This document shows positions 18,326-26,186 of a DNA stretch of 64,000 bases, piece by piece. Origin of the DNA: Cellulomonas telluris. GTDB taxonomy: Bacteria > Actinomycetota > Actinomycetes > Actinomycetales > Cellulomonadaceae. A program made the position numbers and the translations under genes. Numbering within the stretch: the stretch's first letter is position 1; each line of letters opens with the position of its first letter. Under the pieces are notes generated by a model that did not search any database, was not told the origin of the DNA, and saw only the letters and a list, made by a program, of their open reading frames with translations. The stretch lies in the NCBI RefSeq assembly GCF_004886325.1, contig NZ_QXFN01000004.1:248001-312000 (forward strand), in the 5' to 3' direction.

Positions 18326-19009
18326 GTGACCACGGACGCCACCCCTGAGCCCACCGAGGCGGCCGCTGCCGGCCTGGACCTGCCGTCGGCCGAGCCGGCC
18401 CCCGCGCCGGCGCCCGCCGCCGGTCGCCCCGCCCGCCGCGCCGTCGTCGCCGAGGACGAGGCGCTCATCCGCATGGACGTCGTGGAGACCCTCCGCGAGG
18501 CGGGCTTCGAGGTCGTGGGGGAGGCCGGGGACGGCGAGCAGGCCGTGGCGCTCGCGACCGAGCTCAAGCCCGACGTCGTCGTCATGGACGTCAAGATGCC
18601 GGTGCTCGACGGGATCTCGGCGGCCGAGCGGATCGCGAAGGCGCACCTGGCGCCCGTGGTCCTGCTCACGGCCTTCTCGCAGACCGAGCTGGTCGAGCGC
18701 GCGCGCGACGCCGGGGCCATGGCCTACGTCGTCAAGCCGTTCAGCCCGGCGGACCTGCTGCCCGCGGTCGAGATCGCGATCTCCCGCTACGCGCAGATCA
18801 CGGCGCTCGAGTCCGAGGTCGCCGACCTGGCCGAGCGCTTCGAGACCCGCAAGCGGGTCGACCGCGCGAAGGGCCTCCTGATGACGAAGATGGGCCTGAC
18901 GGAGCCCGAGTCGTTCCGGTGGATCCAGAAGACGTCGATGGACCGCCGCCTCACGATGCGCGAGGTCGCGGACGCGGTCATCGAGCAGGTCGGCGGCGCC
19001 TCCTCCTGA
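18326..19009 (+). CDS. pdtaR: ANTAR-domain response regulator (PdtaR-like)
   Basis: Response regulator of 227 residues. An Ala/Pro-rich N-terminal extension (about 36 residues) precedes a receiver domain: acidic pocket EDE near residue 44, phospho-acceptor Asp88 in VVVMDVKMPVLDG, switch Thr in LLTAFS and Lys in VVKPFSP. The C-terminal ANTAR domain (RFETRKRVDRAKGLLM ... RLTMREVADAVIE) binds RNA in this family and acts by antitermination. The partner is usually a PdtaS-type sensor kinase, not present here. Rv1626 of M. tuberculosis is the likely orthologue and also lies near polA. An alternative GTG at 18320 is possible. Confidence 0.93.
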   Translation: MTTDATPEPTEAAAAGLDLPSAEPAPAPAPAAGRPARRAVVAEDEALIRMDVVETLREAGFEVVGEAGDGEQAVALATELKPDVVVMDVKMPVLDGISAAERIAKAHLAPVVLLTAFSQTELVERARDAGAMAYVVKPFSPADLLPAVEIAISRYAQITALESEVADLAERFETRKRVDRAKGLLMTKMGLTEPESFRWIQKTSMDRRLTMREVADAVIEQVGGASS

Positions 19010-19035
19010 CGCGGCACCCCGCCACGACACCCCTC

Positions 19036-19072
19036 GTGAGCCCGGTCGGCACCTCGTGCCGGCCGGGCTCAC
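19036..19072 (+). terminator. Terminator hairpin after pdtaR
   Basis: A 17-bp stem with a single G-U pair (GTGAGCCCGGTCGGCAC, loop CTC, GTGCCGGCCGGGCTCAC), 27 nt after the stop. Confidence 0.7.
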
Positions 19073-19223
19073 GTGTTCCAGGTCACAGGTCCACAACGAC
19101 ATGGCGCCGAGACGTTGCCATTCACATCGCGGACACAAACCATGAGTACCTTCGCGCCACATCGCCGTGGTCCGCACCTGGGCCCGGGGAGCAGTGCAGT
19201 ACTCAGACAGAGGGGTACCACGC

Positions 19224-20510
19224 ATGACTCGTAGGACACATGCAGGACGTTCCGTGGCTGTGACCGGTGCGCTCGTGCTCGCGTTGACCGCCTGTGCGGG
19301 TGGATCCGGGGGCGGTGACGAGCCTGCCGGCGGCGGAGGCGACGGCGGCGGCGAGCCGCTGCGCATCGGCACCCTGCTCCCCGTCACGGGCTCGCTGGCG
19401 CAGCTCGGCCCGCCCGAGATCGCGGGTGTCGACCTCGCGGTCGACGAGATCAACGAGGCCGGTGGCCTGTTCGGCGCCGACGTGGAGGTCTCCCACAAGG
19501 ACTCGTCCGACGCGCAGAACGCCTCCGTCGCGACGGCGTCCGCGCAGGAGCTGATCTCGGAAGGCGTGTCGGTGGTCGTCGGTGCCGCCTCGTCGTCCGT
19601 CACGCTGAACGTCGTCGACGACATCACCGGCGCCGGGATCGTGCAGATCTCGCCCGCCAACACCGCGACGAACCTCTCGGGCTACTCCGACTTCTACTTC
19701 CGGACCGCCCCGCCGGACTCCGTGCAGGGCGACGTGCTCGGCAACCTCATCGTCTCCGACGGTGCGAGCAACGTCGGCATCCTCGTCTTCAACGACTCCT
19801 ACGGCACGTCGCTGCGCGACGTCGTCGCGGACGTCGTGACGAGCGCCGGCGGCACGATCGTCTACGGCGAGAAGGGGCAGGAGTTCGACCCCGCCGAGCA
19901 GAACTTCTCGACGATCGTCGGCGACGCCATCGCGGCGAGCCCCGACGCCCTCGTGATCCTGACCTTCACGGAGCAGACGCCGCTCATCGTGCGCGAGCTC
20001 GCGGCGCAGGGCTGGGACATGAGCAAGACGTACTTCGTCGACGGCAACCTGCAGAACTTCGGCACCGAGGGCGAGACCGGCTTCCCGGCGGGCACGCTCG
20101 AGGGGGCGCAGGGCACGCTGCCGGGCGCCTACCCCTCCGAGGAGTTCCAGGAGCGGATGCGCGGCGTCGACCCCGACCTGACCGAGTTCTCGTACGGCCC
20201 GGAGGCGTACGACGCCACGATGCTCGCGGCGCTCGCCGCGCTCAAGGGCGGCGACTCCTCGGGCGAGACGATCCAGGCGAACCTGGCGGCGGTCTCGGGC
20301 GCGGACGGCGGCGAGGAGTGCACGGGCTGGCAGGAGTGCGCGGACCTCGTCGAGGCCGGCGAGGACATCGCCTACCAGGCGGTCTCCGGTGTCGGGCCGT
20401 TCAACGACGCCAACGACCCGTCGTCGGCGTTCATCGGGATCTACCAGTTCGGTCCCGACAACACCTACACGTTCAGCCGCTCGGAGGAGGGCGAGGTCCC
20501 GCAGGACTGA
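19224..20510 (+). CDS. Branched-chain amino acid ABC transporter, substrate-binding lipoprotein
   Basis: 428 residues. Signal sequence with lipobox LTAC; Cys24 is the predicted lipidated residue, followed by a Gly-rich linker. The mature protein is a type I periplasmic-binding fold of the LivJ/AmiC group (LRIGTLLPVTGSLAQLGPP; AVDEINEAGGLFG; VVVGAASSSVTLNVVDDI; LVIVSDG-type middle region). ATG 19224 is chosen because it gives a compact signal peptide; the upstream extension has none. It converges on livF-G-M-H and most likely delivers their substrate. The 214-bp region upstream is less GC-rich than its neighbours; a clean promoter is not evident, though TTGCCA lies at 19115. Confidence 0.93.
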   Translation: MTRRTHAGRSVAVTGALVLALTACAGGSGGGDEPAGGGGDGGGEPLRIGTLLPVTGSLAQLGPPEIAGVDLAVDEINEAGGLFGADVEVSHKDSSDAQNASVATASAQELISEGVSVVVGAASSSVTLNVVDDITGAGIVQISPANTATNLSGYSDFYFRTAPPDSVQGDVLGNLIVSDGASNVGILVFNDSYGTSLRDVVADVVTSAGGTIVYGEKGQEFDPAEQNFSTIVGDAIAASPDALVILTFTEQTPLIVRELAAQGWDMSKTYFVDGNLQNFGTEGETGFPAGTLEGAQGTLPGAYPSEEFQERMRGVDPDLTEFSYGPEAYDATMLAALAALKGGDSSGETIQANLAAVSGADGGEECTGWQECADLVEAGEDIAYQAVSGVGPFNDANDPSSAFIGIYQFGPDNTYTFSRSEEGEVPQD

Positions 20511-20528
20511 CCCGCTGACGTGACGTGC

Positions 20529-20559
20529 AGGGCCCCCGGGGTGCGACCCCGGGGGCCCT
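20529..20559 (+). terminator. Terminator of the binding-protein gene
   Basis: Perfect 14-bp stem AGGGCCCCCGGGGT, loop GCG, ACCCCGGGGGCCCT, 18 nt after the stop. Confidence 0.75.
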
Positions 20560-20617
20560 CGCGCGTGCCACCGGTGGCCAGCCGGCCGTCCCCGTCCGCC
20601 GCCGGTCGGGGACGGAC

Positions 20618-20654
20618 GACGGCCCCGGCACCCGCGAGGGGTGCCGGGGCCGTC
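20618..20654 (-). terminator. Terminator of the livHMGF operon
   Basis: Perfect 16-bp stem GACGGCCCCGGCACCC / GGGTGCCGGGGCCGTC with a 5-nt loop, 20 bp past the livF stop. With the hairpin at 20529 it insulates the two converging halves of the transporter. Confidence 0.7.
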
Positions 20655-20673
20655 CCGTGCAGCGAGCGTGCGG

Positions 20674-21492
20674 TCAGCCGCCGTGCTCCTCGCCGGCGGC
20701 CCGTTCGGCCGCGCGCGCGGCGTCGACGTCCGTGGCGAGGGTGCCGAGGTACAGCTCGATCACCTTGGGGTCGTGCATGAGCTCGCGCCCCGGCCCGGAG
20801 TAGGCGTTGCGGCCCTGGTCCAGGACGTAGGCGCGGTCGCAGATCTGCAGGGCGCGGCGGGCGTTCTGCTCGACGATCACGACCGAGACCCCCGCCTTGT
20901 TGATGCGCCGGGTCCGCAGGAAGGCCTCGTCCTGGCGGACGGGGGACAGGCCCGCCGACGGCTCGTCGAGCAGTAGCACGGACGGCTCGGGCATGAGGGC
21001 CCGCGCCATCGCGACCATCTGCCGCTCGCCGCCCGACAGGGCGCCCGCGCGCTGCTTCCGGCGCTTCACGAGCTCCGGGAACAGGTGCAGGACCACCTCG
21101 AGCCGCTCGGCGAACTTCCCGGGCGTCTGGAAGACCCCCATCTGGAGGTTCTCCTCGATGGTCAGGCTGGGGAACACGTTGTTCGTCTGCGGGACGAAGC
21201 CGACGCCGCGGCGCACGAGGGCGTCCGCGCGCAGGTTGGTGATGTCCTCGCCCTGCAGGGTCAGCGTCCCGGAGCGGACGCCGACGAGCCCGAACAGCGC
21301 CTTGAGCAGGGTCGACTTGCCGGCGCCGTTCGGGCCGATGATCCCGACCAGCTCACCGGGGTGCAGGACGAGCGAGCAGCCGTTGAGGATGTTGACGCCC
21401 GGCAGGTACCCGGCGACGAGCTCGTCGGCGTGCAGCAGCGGCTCGCCCGAGGGCGCGCCGCGGTGGACGGCGGGTGCGGTGGTCTCGGTCAC
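20674..21492 (-). CDS. livF: Branched-chain amino acid ABC transporter ATPase LivF
   Basis: Cytoplasmic ATPase subunit of 272 residues. Walker A GPNGAGKST (about residue 55), signature LSGGERQMVAMARAL, Walker B SVLLLDEPSAGLSP and the switch histidine region replaced by VVIVEQN, as is typical of LivF. GTG 21492 overlaps the livG stop by 4 nt. Last gene of livH-M-G-F. The C-terminal tail is Ala/Glu-rich and a little longer than usual. Confidence 0.94.
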   Translation of the reverse strand: MTETTAPAVHRGAPSGEPLLHADELVAGYLPGVNILNGCSLVLHPGELVGIIGPNGAGKSTLLKALFGLVGVRSGTLTLQGEDITNLRADALVRRGVGFVPQTNNVFPSLTIEENLQMGVFQTPGKFAERLEVVLHLFPELVKRRKQRAGALSGGERQMVAMARALMPEPSVLLLDEPSAGLSPVRQDEAFLRTRRINKAGVSVVIVEQNARRALQICDRAYVLDQGRNAYSGPGRELMHDPKVIELYLGTLATDVDAARAAERAAGEEHGG

Positions 21493-22418
21493 GCCTTCGT
21501 CTCCTCCGCGTCGGCCTCGGCCTCGGCCTCGGCGTCGATCGTGCCGCCCTCGGTGAGCAGCGCGTCGTCCCCGAGGTCGGTGTCGTGGTGCGCACCCAGG
21601 TAGGCGTCGATGACGGCCTGGTCCGCCATGACCTCCCCGGGCGGGCCCTCGGCGACGACCTGGCCCTGGGCCATGACCACGACCCAGTCGGAGATGTGCC
21701 GGACCATGTGCATGTCGTGCTCGACGAACAGCACGGTCGTGCCGGAGTCGCGCAGGTCCGTGATGTGGCCCAGCAGCGACTGCGTGAGGGCGGGGTTCAC
21801 GCCGGCCATCGGCTCGTCGAGCATGACGAGCGCCGGGTCCGACATGAGGGCCCGCGCCATCTCCAGCAGCTTGCGCTGCCCGCCGGACAGCGACCCGGCG
21901 AAGTCGTCCTTCTTCGTGTCGAGCTTGAACCGCTCGAGCAGGGCCATCGCCTTCTCGGTGACCTCCCGCTCGCGCGGGGCCCACAGCGGCTTCACGAGCG
22001 CCGTGAACAGGTTCTCGCCCGGCTGCTCGCGCGCCCCGAGCCGCATGTTCTCCAGGACCGTCATGCGCGCGAGCGCCTTCGTCAGCTGGAACGTGCGGAC
22101 CATGCCCGACTTCGCCACCCGGGACGCGGGCACACCCGCCAGGGGCGTGCCGTCGAAGACCCAGGTGCCCGTGTCGGGCTTGTCGAAGCCCGTCATGAGG
22201 TTGAAGAAGGTCGTCTTGCCGGCGCCGTTCGGACCGATCAGCGCGGTGATGACGTGGCGCTGCACCTCGAGGTGCTCGACGTCGACGGCGTTCACCCCGC
22301 CGAAGCTGCGGCGGACGCCGTCCGCGACGAGCAGGGCGTCCGGCTTGGGGGCGCCCGGTGTGCGGGGCACCTGGTGCAGGTCCCGGCGGGCCCGGGTGAC
22401 GACGTCCTCAGCGGGCAT
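21489..22418 (-). CDS. livG: Branched-chain amino acid ABC transporter ATPase LivG
   Basis: Second ATPase subunit, 309 residues. Walker A GPNGAGKTTFFNLMTG, signature LSGGQRKLLEMARAL, Walker B LVMLDEPMAGVNP, then LFVEHDM with the switch histidine. It is longer than typical LivG (about 255) because of an N-terminal extension of some 25 residues and an acidic C-terminal tail (EAEAEADAEE). ATG 22418 overlaps the end of livM by 11 nt. Confidence 0.94.
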   Translation of the reverse strand: MPAEDVVTRARRDLHQVPRTPGAPKPDALLVADGVRRSFGGVNAVDVEHLEVQRHVITALIGPNGAGKTTFFNLMTGFDKPDTGTWVFDGTPLAGVPASRVAKSGMVRTFQLTKALARMTVLENMRLGAREQPGENLFTALVKPLWAPREREVTEKAMALLERFKLDTKKDDFAGSLSGGQRKLLEMARALMSDPALVMLDEPMAGVNPALTQSLLGHITDLRDSGTTVLFVEHDMHMVRHISDWVVVMAQGQVVAEGPPGEVMADQAVIDAYLGAHHDTDLGDDALLTEGGTIDAEAEAEADAEETKA

Positions 22419-23394
22419 TGATCGCCAGCTCCTTCTTGTCGCCCAGGATGCCCTGGGGTCGGAACACGATGAGCAGGACGAGCGTGAGCCCGACGAGCAC
22501 CCAGCCGATCTGCTCGACCTGCTGGACCGACAGCACCTCGGTCGGCACGGCGCCGCGCAGGAAGCCGCGGACGAACACGAGCGCCGCCCAGAAGAGCAGC
22601 GACCCGAGCACGGGGCCGAGCACGGTCGCGGCGCCCCCGAGCAGCAGGATCGTCCACGTGTTGAAGGTGACGGGCCGGCCGAGGGAGTCCGCCTGGACCG
22701 AGCTGGCGAGCACGAACACGACGCCGCCGAGGGCGCCGAACACGCCGCCGAGCACGAGCGCCTGCAGCTTGTAGGAGTAGACGTTCTTGCCGAGCGCACG
22801 GACGGCGTCCTCGTCCTCGCGGATGCCCCGCAGGACGCGCCCCCAGGGGCTGCGCACGAGGCGCCAGACCAGCAGGCACGCGAGCGCCACGAGGACCCAG
22901 CCCACGATGCGCAGCCACCAGCTGTTCGACGCGTTCGTCGCCAGCGTGATCGGTCCGAGCGCCCACCGGTCGTCCGGGAAGGGCGAGGCGTCCTGGAACG
23001 TGCTCTTGAAGCTGTTGCCCGTGAGCCCCTCGGCGCCGCCCGTCAGCTCCGTGAGGGCCGTGGAGCGGCCGACCATGCGGACGATCTCCGCCGCGGCGAT
23101 CGTGACGATCGCCAGGTAGTCGCCGCGCAGCTTGAGGGTCGGGATGCCCAGCAGCAGCGCGAACAGGACGGCCGCGCCGACGGCCACCAGGAAGGCGAGC
23201 CACAGCGGTGCGCCGGCGATCGTGGAGACCGCGAAGCCGTAGGCGCCCAGCAGCATGAAGCCCGCCTGGCCCATGTTGATCAGGCCCGTGAGGCCGAAGT
23301 GGATGTTGAGGCCGATGGCGGCGAGCGCGTACGCGATCGCCGTCGGACCGGTCATCTCGTTGAGGACGTTGGTGAACAGCTGCCCGAAGTCCAT
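22408..23394 (-). CDS. livM: Branched-chain amino acid ABC transporter permease LivM
   Basis: Integral membrane permease of 328 residues with eight or more hydrophobic segments. It carries the LivM-type start of the pore region (GLNIHFGLTGLINMGQAGFMLLGAYG), the cytoplasmic coupling loop (RGIREDEDAVRALGKNVYSYKL) and the terminal VLLIVFRPQGILGDKKE. ATG 23394 gives the normal N-terminus MDFGQLFTNVLNEM. It sits between livH and livG; the permeases form a heterodimer in this family. Confidence 0.94.
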   Translation of the reverse strand: MDFGQLFTNVLNEMTGPTAIAYALAAIGLNIHFGLTGLINMGQAGFMLLGAYGFAVSTIAGAPLWLAFLVAVGAAVLFALLLGIPTLKLRGDYLAIVTIAAAEIVRMVGRSTALTELTGGAEGLTGNSFKSTFQDASPFPDDRWALGPITLATNASNSWWLRIVGWVLVALACLLVWRLVRSPWGRVLRGIREDEDAVRALGKNVYSYKLQALVLGGVFGALGGVVFVLASSVQADSLGRPVTFNTWTILLLGGAATVLGPVLGSLLFWAALVFVRGFLRGAVPTEVLSVQQVEQIGWVLVGLTLVLLIVFRPQGILGDKKELAINAR

Positions 23395-23411
23395 GGGTGC
23401 CGACCTTCCCG

Positions 23412-24842
23412 CTAACCGATGCGCTCGGCGCGGCCCAGGATGCCCTGGGGCCGGATGAGCAGGACGAGGATGAGGATCACGAGCGCGCTGGCGTACCGCA
23501 TGTCGCTCGGCAGCACGAGCGTCGAGAGCTCGACGACGAGCCCGATGACGACCGCGCCGACGACGGCGCCGAGGGGCGAGCCGAGACCGCCGAGCGTGAT
23601 CGCGGCGAACATCAGCAGCAGCAGCGTGGAGCCGAAGTTGAACCGCGTGGAGTTGAGGTACAGCGCGAGCAGCACGCCGCCGAGCGACGCCAGCGCCGCG
23701 GACACCACCCAGACCCCGCCGATGATCGTCTCGACCTTGATGCCGGTCGCCGCGGCCAGCGCGGGGTTGTCGGACACGGCCCGCGTCGCGCGGCCCAGGC
23801 GGGTGCGGGACAGGGTGAGCGCGACGGCGCCGAGGACGACCAGGGCGACCGCCACGGACAGCAGCGACTGGCCGGAGATCTGCACGGGACCCAGCTGGAT
23901 GCGCTGGGAGATGCCCGACACGACGGGCGCCGGCTGGGCGCCGAAGAAGAAGAGGAAGAGCGACAGCCCGGCGAGCGCGAGCCCGATCGTGACGATCATC
24001 TGCTGCGTGATGCCGACGCCGCGGCGCCGCAGGGGCGCGAACACGAGCCGGTTCAGGAGCCAGCCGACCGCCGCCCCGACGAGCGTCGCGACGACGATCC
24101 CGAGCCACAGGGGCAGGTCCCACCACTGCACGGCCATGAACGCCGTCATGCCGCCGAGGGTCACGAGCTCGCCGTGCGCGAAGTTCGACAGGCCGGTCGT
24201 GCCGTAGATGAGGTTGGCGCCGAGGGAGGCGAGGGCCAGCAGGACGCCGAACACGAGCCCCGCGAGGACGAGCTGCGCGACGCGGTTGGTGCCCGGGCCG
24301 GCGGACGACTCGGTCCCCTCGCCGGTCTCGTCCGCCGGGGCCGTGCCGGTGCTGTCGTCACCCGGCGACGTGCCGTCCGTCGGGGACGGCGCGGGGCCGC
24401 TGTCGCCGCCCTCCGCCCCCGCGGCGACCACGGGGAAGATGCGCCCGGCGGCGCGTCCCAGGGCCACGGGGATGGTCACCGCGTTGGCCGCGGGGTCCCG
24501 CAGGACCGTGCCCGCGGGCAGCGTGGACTCGTCCACGGTGACCGTGTGGTCGCCGGGCGCGTCGAGCGCGACCGAGGCGCGCCCCGAGGCGTCGGTCGTC
24601 GCCTCGGTCTCGCCGCCGGGCCCCTCCACGGTCACCCGGGCGCCGGCGACCGGCCCCGTCCCGGGCTGCGTCACCGTGACGTGGAGGCACGCGGTCGCCT
24701 CGTCGGGGGTGCAGGTCGCGGCCGCCGCGCGGGCGGCCGGCGCGACGACGGTGGTCGTCAGGGCCAGCAGGAGGAGCAGCAGCAGGGCCGCCCCTCCACG
24801 TCGCACGGCGACGGTGCGGTCCGGGCTCGCCTCTGCGCGCAC
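23412..24842 (-). CDS. livH: Branched-chain amino acid ABC transporter permease LivH with added N-terminal extracytoplasmic domain
   Basis: 476 residues, against about 290-310 for an ordinary LivH. Residues 1-39 look like a signal peptide or signal anchor (seven consecutive Leu; cleavage near APAARA). Residues about 44-125 form a beta-rich domain resembling carboxypeptidase-regulatory or Ig-like folds (HVTVTQPGTGPVAGARVTVEG; TTDASGRASVALDAPG; VTVDESTLPAGT) with two cysteines (CTPDEATAC). A Pro/Thr/Gly/Asp linker spans about 143-187. The permease proper starts near 188 (LASLGANLIYGTTGLSNFAHGE ... VLLIRPQGILG). GTG 24842 has GGAGG 5 nt upstream. First gene of the operon. Confidence 0.92.
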   Translation of the reverse strand: MRAEASPDRTVAVRRGGAALLLLLLLALTTTVVAPAARAAAATCTPDEATACLHVTVTQPGTGPVAGARVTVEGPGGETEATTDASGRASVALDAPGDHTVTVDESTLPAGTVLRDPAANAVTIPVALGRAAGRIFPVVAAGAEGGDSGPAPSPTDGTSPGDDSTGTAPADETGEGTESSAGPGTNRVAQLVLAGLVFGVLLALASLGANLIYGTTGLSNFAHGELVTLGGMTAFMAVQWWDLPLWLGIVVATLVGAAVGWLLNRLVFAPLRRRGVGITQQMIVTIGLALAGLSLFLFFFGAQPAPVVSGISQRIQLGPVQISGQSLLSVAVALVVLGAVALTLSRTRLGRATRAVSDNPALAAATGIKVETIIGGVWVVSAALASLGGVLLALYLNSTRFNFGSTLLLLMFAAITLGGLGSPLGAVVGAVVIGLVVELSTLVLPSDMRYASALVILILVLLIRPQGILGRAERIG

Positions 24843-25149
24843 GGGGACCTCCGTCCTTCGGGTGGGGGCACGAGCGCCTCGGCGCTGGAGCAGTGGTCAG
24901 GGGGCGGACGCCCGCCGGGTGGCACGGACGATAGGGAGGGATTGTGTCCGGTTCATTACGCCAGCGCGAGGGCCCGGGCCGGATCCGTCGTGGTGTCGCC
25001 CGCGCGGCCCAGCACTCCTGGACGCCCGTCCGGTCCGTTGCGCCCCAGGACTAGGCACGCGGCCTCGCGGTGGTCCATGATCGGAGCGGGTCCGGCCCGG
25101 GGGAGACCGGGGCCCGTCCGTCCCGCACCACGTCCCCGGGAGGCCCACC
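24843..25149. other. Intergenic region between divergent livH and GNAT genes
   Basis: 307 bp with no convincing gene. It holds the livH ribosome site (GGAGG on the minus strand, next to 24847) and the GNAT ribosome site GGGAGG at about 25137-25142. The least GC-rich part, 24928-24960, contains TATCGT on the minus strand (24933-24928), a weak -10 candidate for liv. CTAGGCA near 25054 is a weak -10 candidate on +. No riboswitch or repeat seen. Confidence 0.5.
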
Positions 25150-25839
25150 GTGCGGCCAGGCATCATCGTCCGACCGGCGCAGGCCGACGACCTCGACGCC
25201 CTCGTCGACCTGTGCCTCGAGGCACGGGCCGAGGCCGGGGTCGGGGCGCAGCTGTGCACGGACGACCGCGGACGCCTGCGCGAGCAGCTCGCGGTGCTGG
25301 GCGGCGCCGACGGCGGGCGGGTGCTCGTGGCGACGTGCGACGGCGCACCCGCCGGGCTGCTGCTGTGCCGCCTCGTCGGGCCCGGTCTGTTCACGGACGC
25401 CGTCGTGCTCGGCATCGAGGCGGTCTTCGTGCGACCCGGCGTCCGGCGCCGGGGGATCGGGCACGCGCTGCTGCAGGAGGCGACGTCCTGGGCCGAGACG
25501 GCCGGGGCGAGCGAGGTCTACGCCGCACCGCTGCCGGGTGCCCGGGGCATGCAGCGGTTCCTCGCCCGGGTCGGGTTCGCGCCGGCGGCCGCGCACCGGC
25601 ACGTCACGACGGCCGCGCTGCAGCGGCGCCTCGCCCAGGACGCGGGCGGCCTGGCGGTGGTCCGCGCCGGTGCGGCCGCTCGCGGGCTGGGCGACCTCAT
25701 CGAGCGCCGGCGCCGGGCGCGCGAGCGTGCCGCGGCGGAGCCGCAGGGCGACCTGCGTCAGGTGCGCTCGATGAGCATGCACGTCAACCGGGCGGTGCAG
25801 ACCCGCCGGCCCTCCTCGTCCTCGACGACGACCTCGTAG
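25150..25839 (+). CDS. GNAT-family N-acetyltransferase
   Basis: 229 residues. Acetyl-CoA-dependent acetyltransferase of unknown substrate. Motif A is clear: EAVFVRPGVRRRGIGHALLQEA, with the RxxGxG pyrophosphate loop, about residues 95-116. The FLARVGFAPA segment matches the terminal beta strand region. After about residue 185 the sequence becomes Arg-rich, and the last 27 residues are encoded opposite the 3' end of the thioesterase gene, giving a tail with many Ser and Thr. GTG 25150 has GGGAGG 7 nt upstream. Peptide, antibiotic or protein substrates are all possible. Confidence 0.85.
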   Translation: MRPGIIVRPAQADDLDALVDLCLEARAEAGVGAQLCTDDRGRLREQLAVLGGADGGRVLVATCDGAPAGLLLCRLVGPGLFTDAVVLGIEAVFVRPGVRRRGIGHALLQEATSWAETAGASEVYAAPLPGARGMQRFLARVGFAPAAAHRHVTTAALQRRLAQDAGGLAVVRAGAAARGLGDLIERRRRARERAAAEPQGDLRQVRSMSMHVNRAVQTRRPSSSSTTTS

Positions 25840-26168
25840 GTCGCCAGCGAGCGTCCGCGGTGCAGGGCGGTCGCACGCGCGCTGACGGTGCCGGTGCGGA
25901 CGGCCCGGTGGTGGGTCGCGCTGAGCTCGACGCCCACCGCCGCACGGCCGGGACCCGCGTGCGCCTGCGCGGCGAAGGAGCCGAGCGTCTCGGCGAGGGC
26001 GGCGGACGCGCCGCCGTGCAGCAAGCCGTAGGGCTGGGTGTTGCCCGCGACCGGCATGGTGCCGTGCGCACCGTCCGCGTCGACGTGCGTCACCTCGATG
26101 CCCATCCGGGCGAGGAGGGTCCCGTCCACGGGCGGCAGGGTGAAGGCGGGGACGGCGGTGTCGGACAT
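25758..26168 (-). CDS. PaaI-type hotdog-fold thioesterase
   Basis: Acyl-CoA thioesterase of the 4HBT/PaaI group, 136 residues, normal length. The hotdog helix motif QPYGLLHGGASAALAETLGS carries the HGG signature, with the acidic residue (E) one turn later; later strands include GVELSATHHRAVRTGTVSARA and YEVVVEDEEGRRVCTARLT. ATG 26168 lies only 18 bp from the divergent polA GTG. The 3' end overlaps the GNAT frame by 82 bp in tail-to-tail fashion. The likely role is hydrolysing aromatic or fatty acyl-CoA; unproven. Confidence 0.9.
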   Translation of the reverse strand: MSDTAVPAFTLPPVDGTLLARMGIEVTHVDADGAHGTMPVAGNTQPYGLLHGGASAALAETLGSFAAQAHAGPGRAAVGVELSATHHRAVRTGTVSARATALHRGRSLATYEVVVEDEEGRRVCTARLTCMLIERT

Positions 26169-26180
26169 GGCGGATAGGTT
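26159..26180 (+). promoter_or_regulatory. polA promoter, partial match to damage motif
   Basis: TAGGTT (26175-26180) lies 6 nt before the polA GTG. Upstream at the diagnostic 8-nt spacing is TGTCGGAC (26159-26166), which matches TGTCRGTG except for its last two bases. The element overlaps the start codon of the divergent thioesterase gene. Confidence 0.45.
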
Positions 26181-26186
26181 GGCACC

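Noticed and set aside
21489-21540. Glu/Ala repeat at the end of livG as a repeat element
   Set aside because: It is a short low-complexity acidic tail (EAEAEADAEE) of the protein, caused by repeated GAG/GCC codons, not a DNA repeat of interest.
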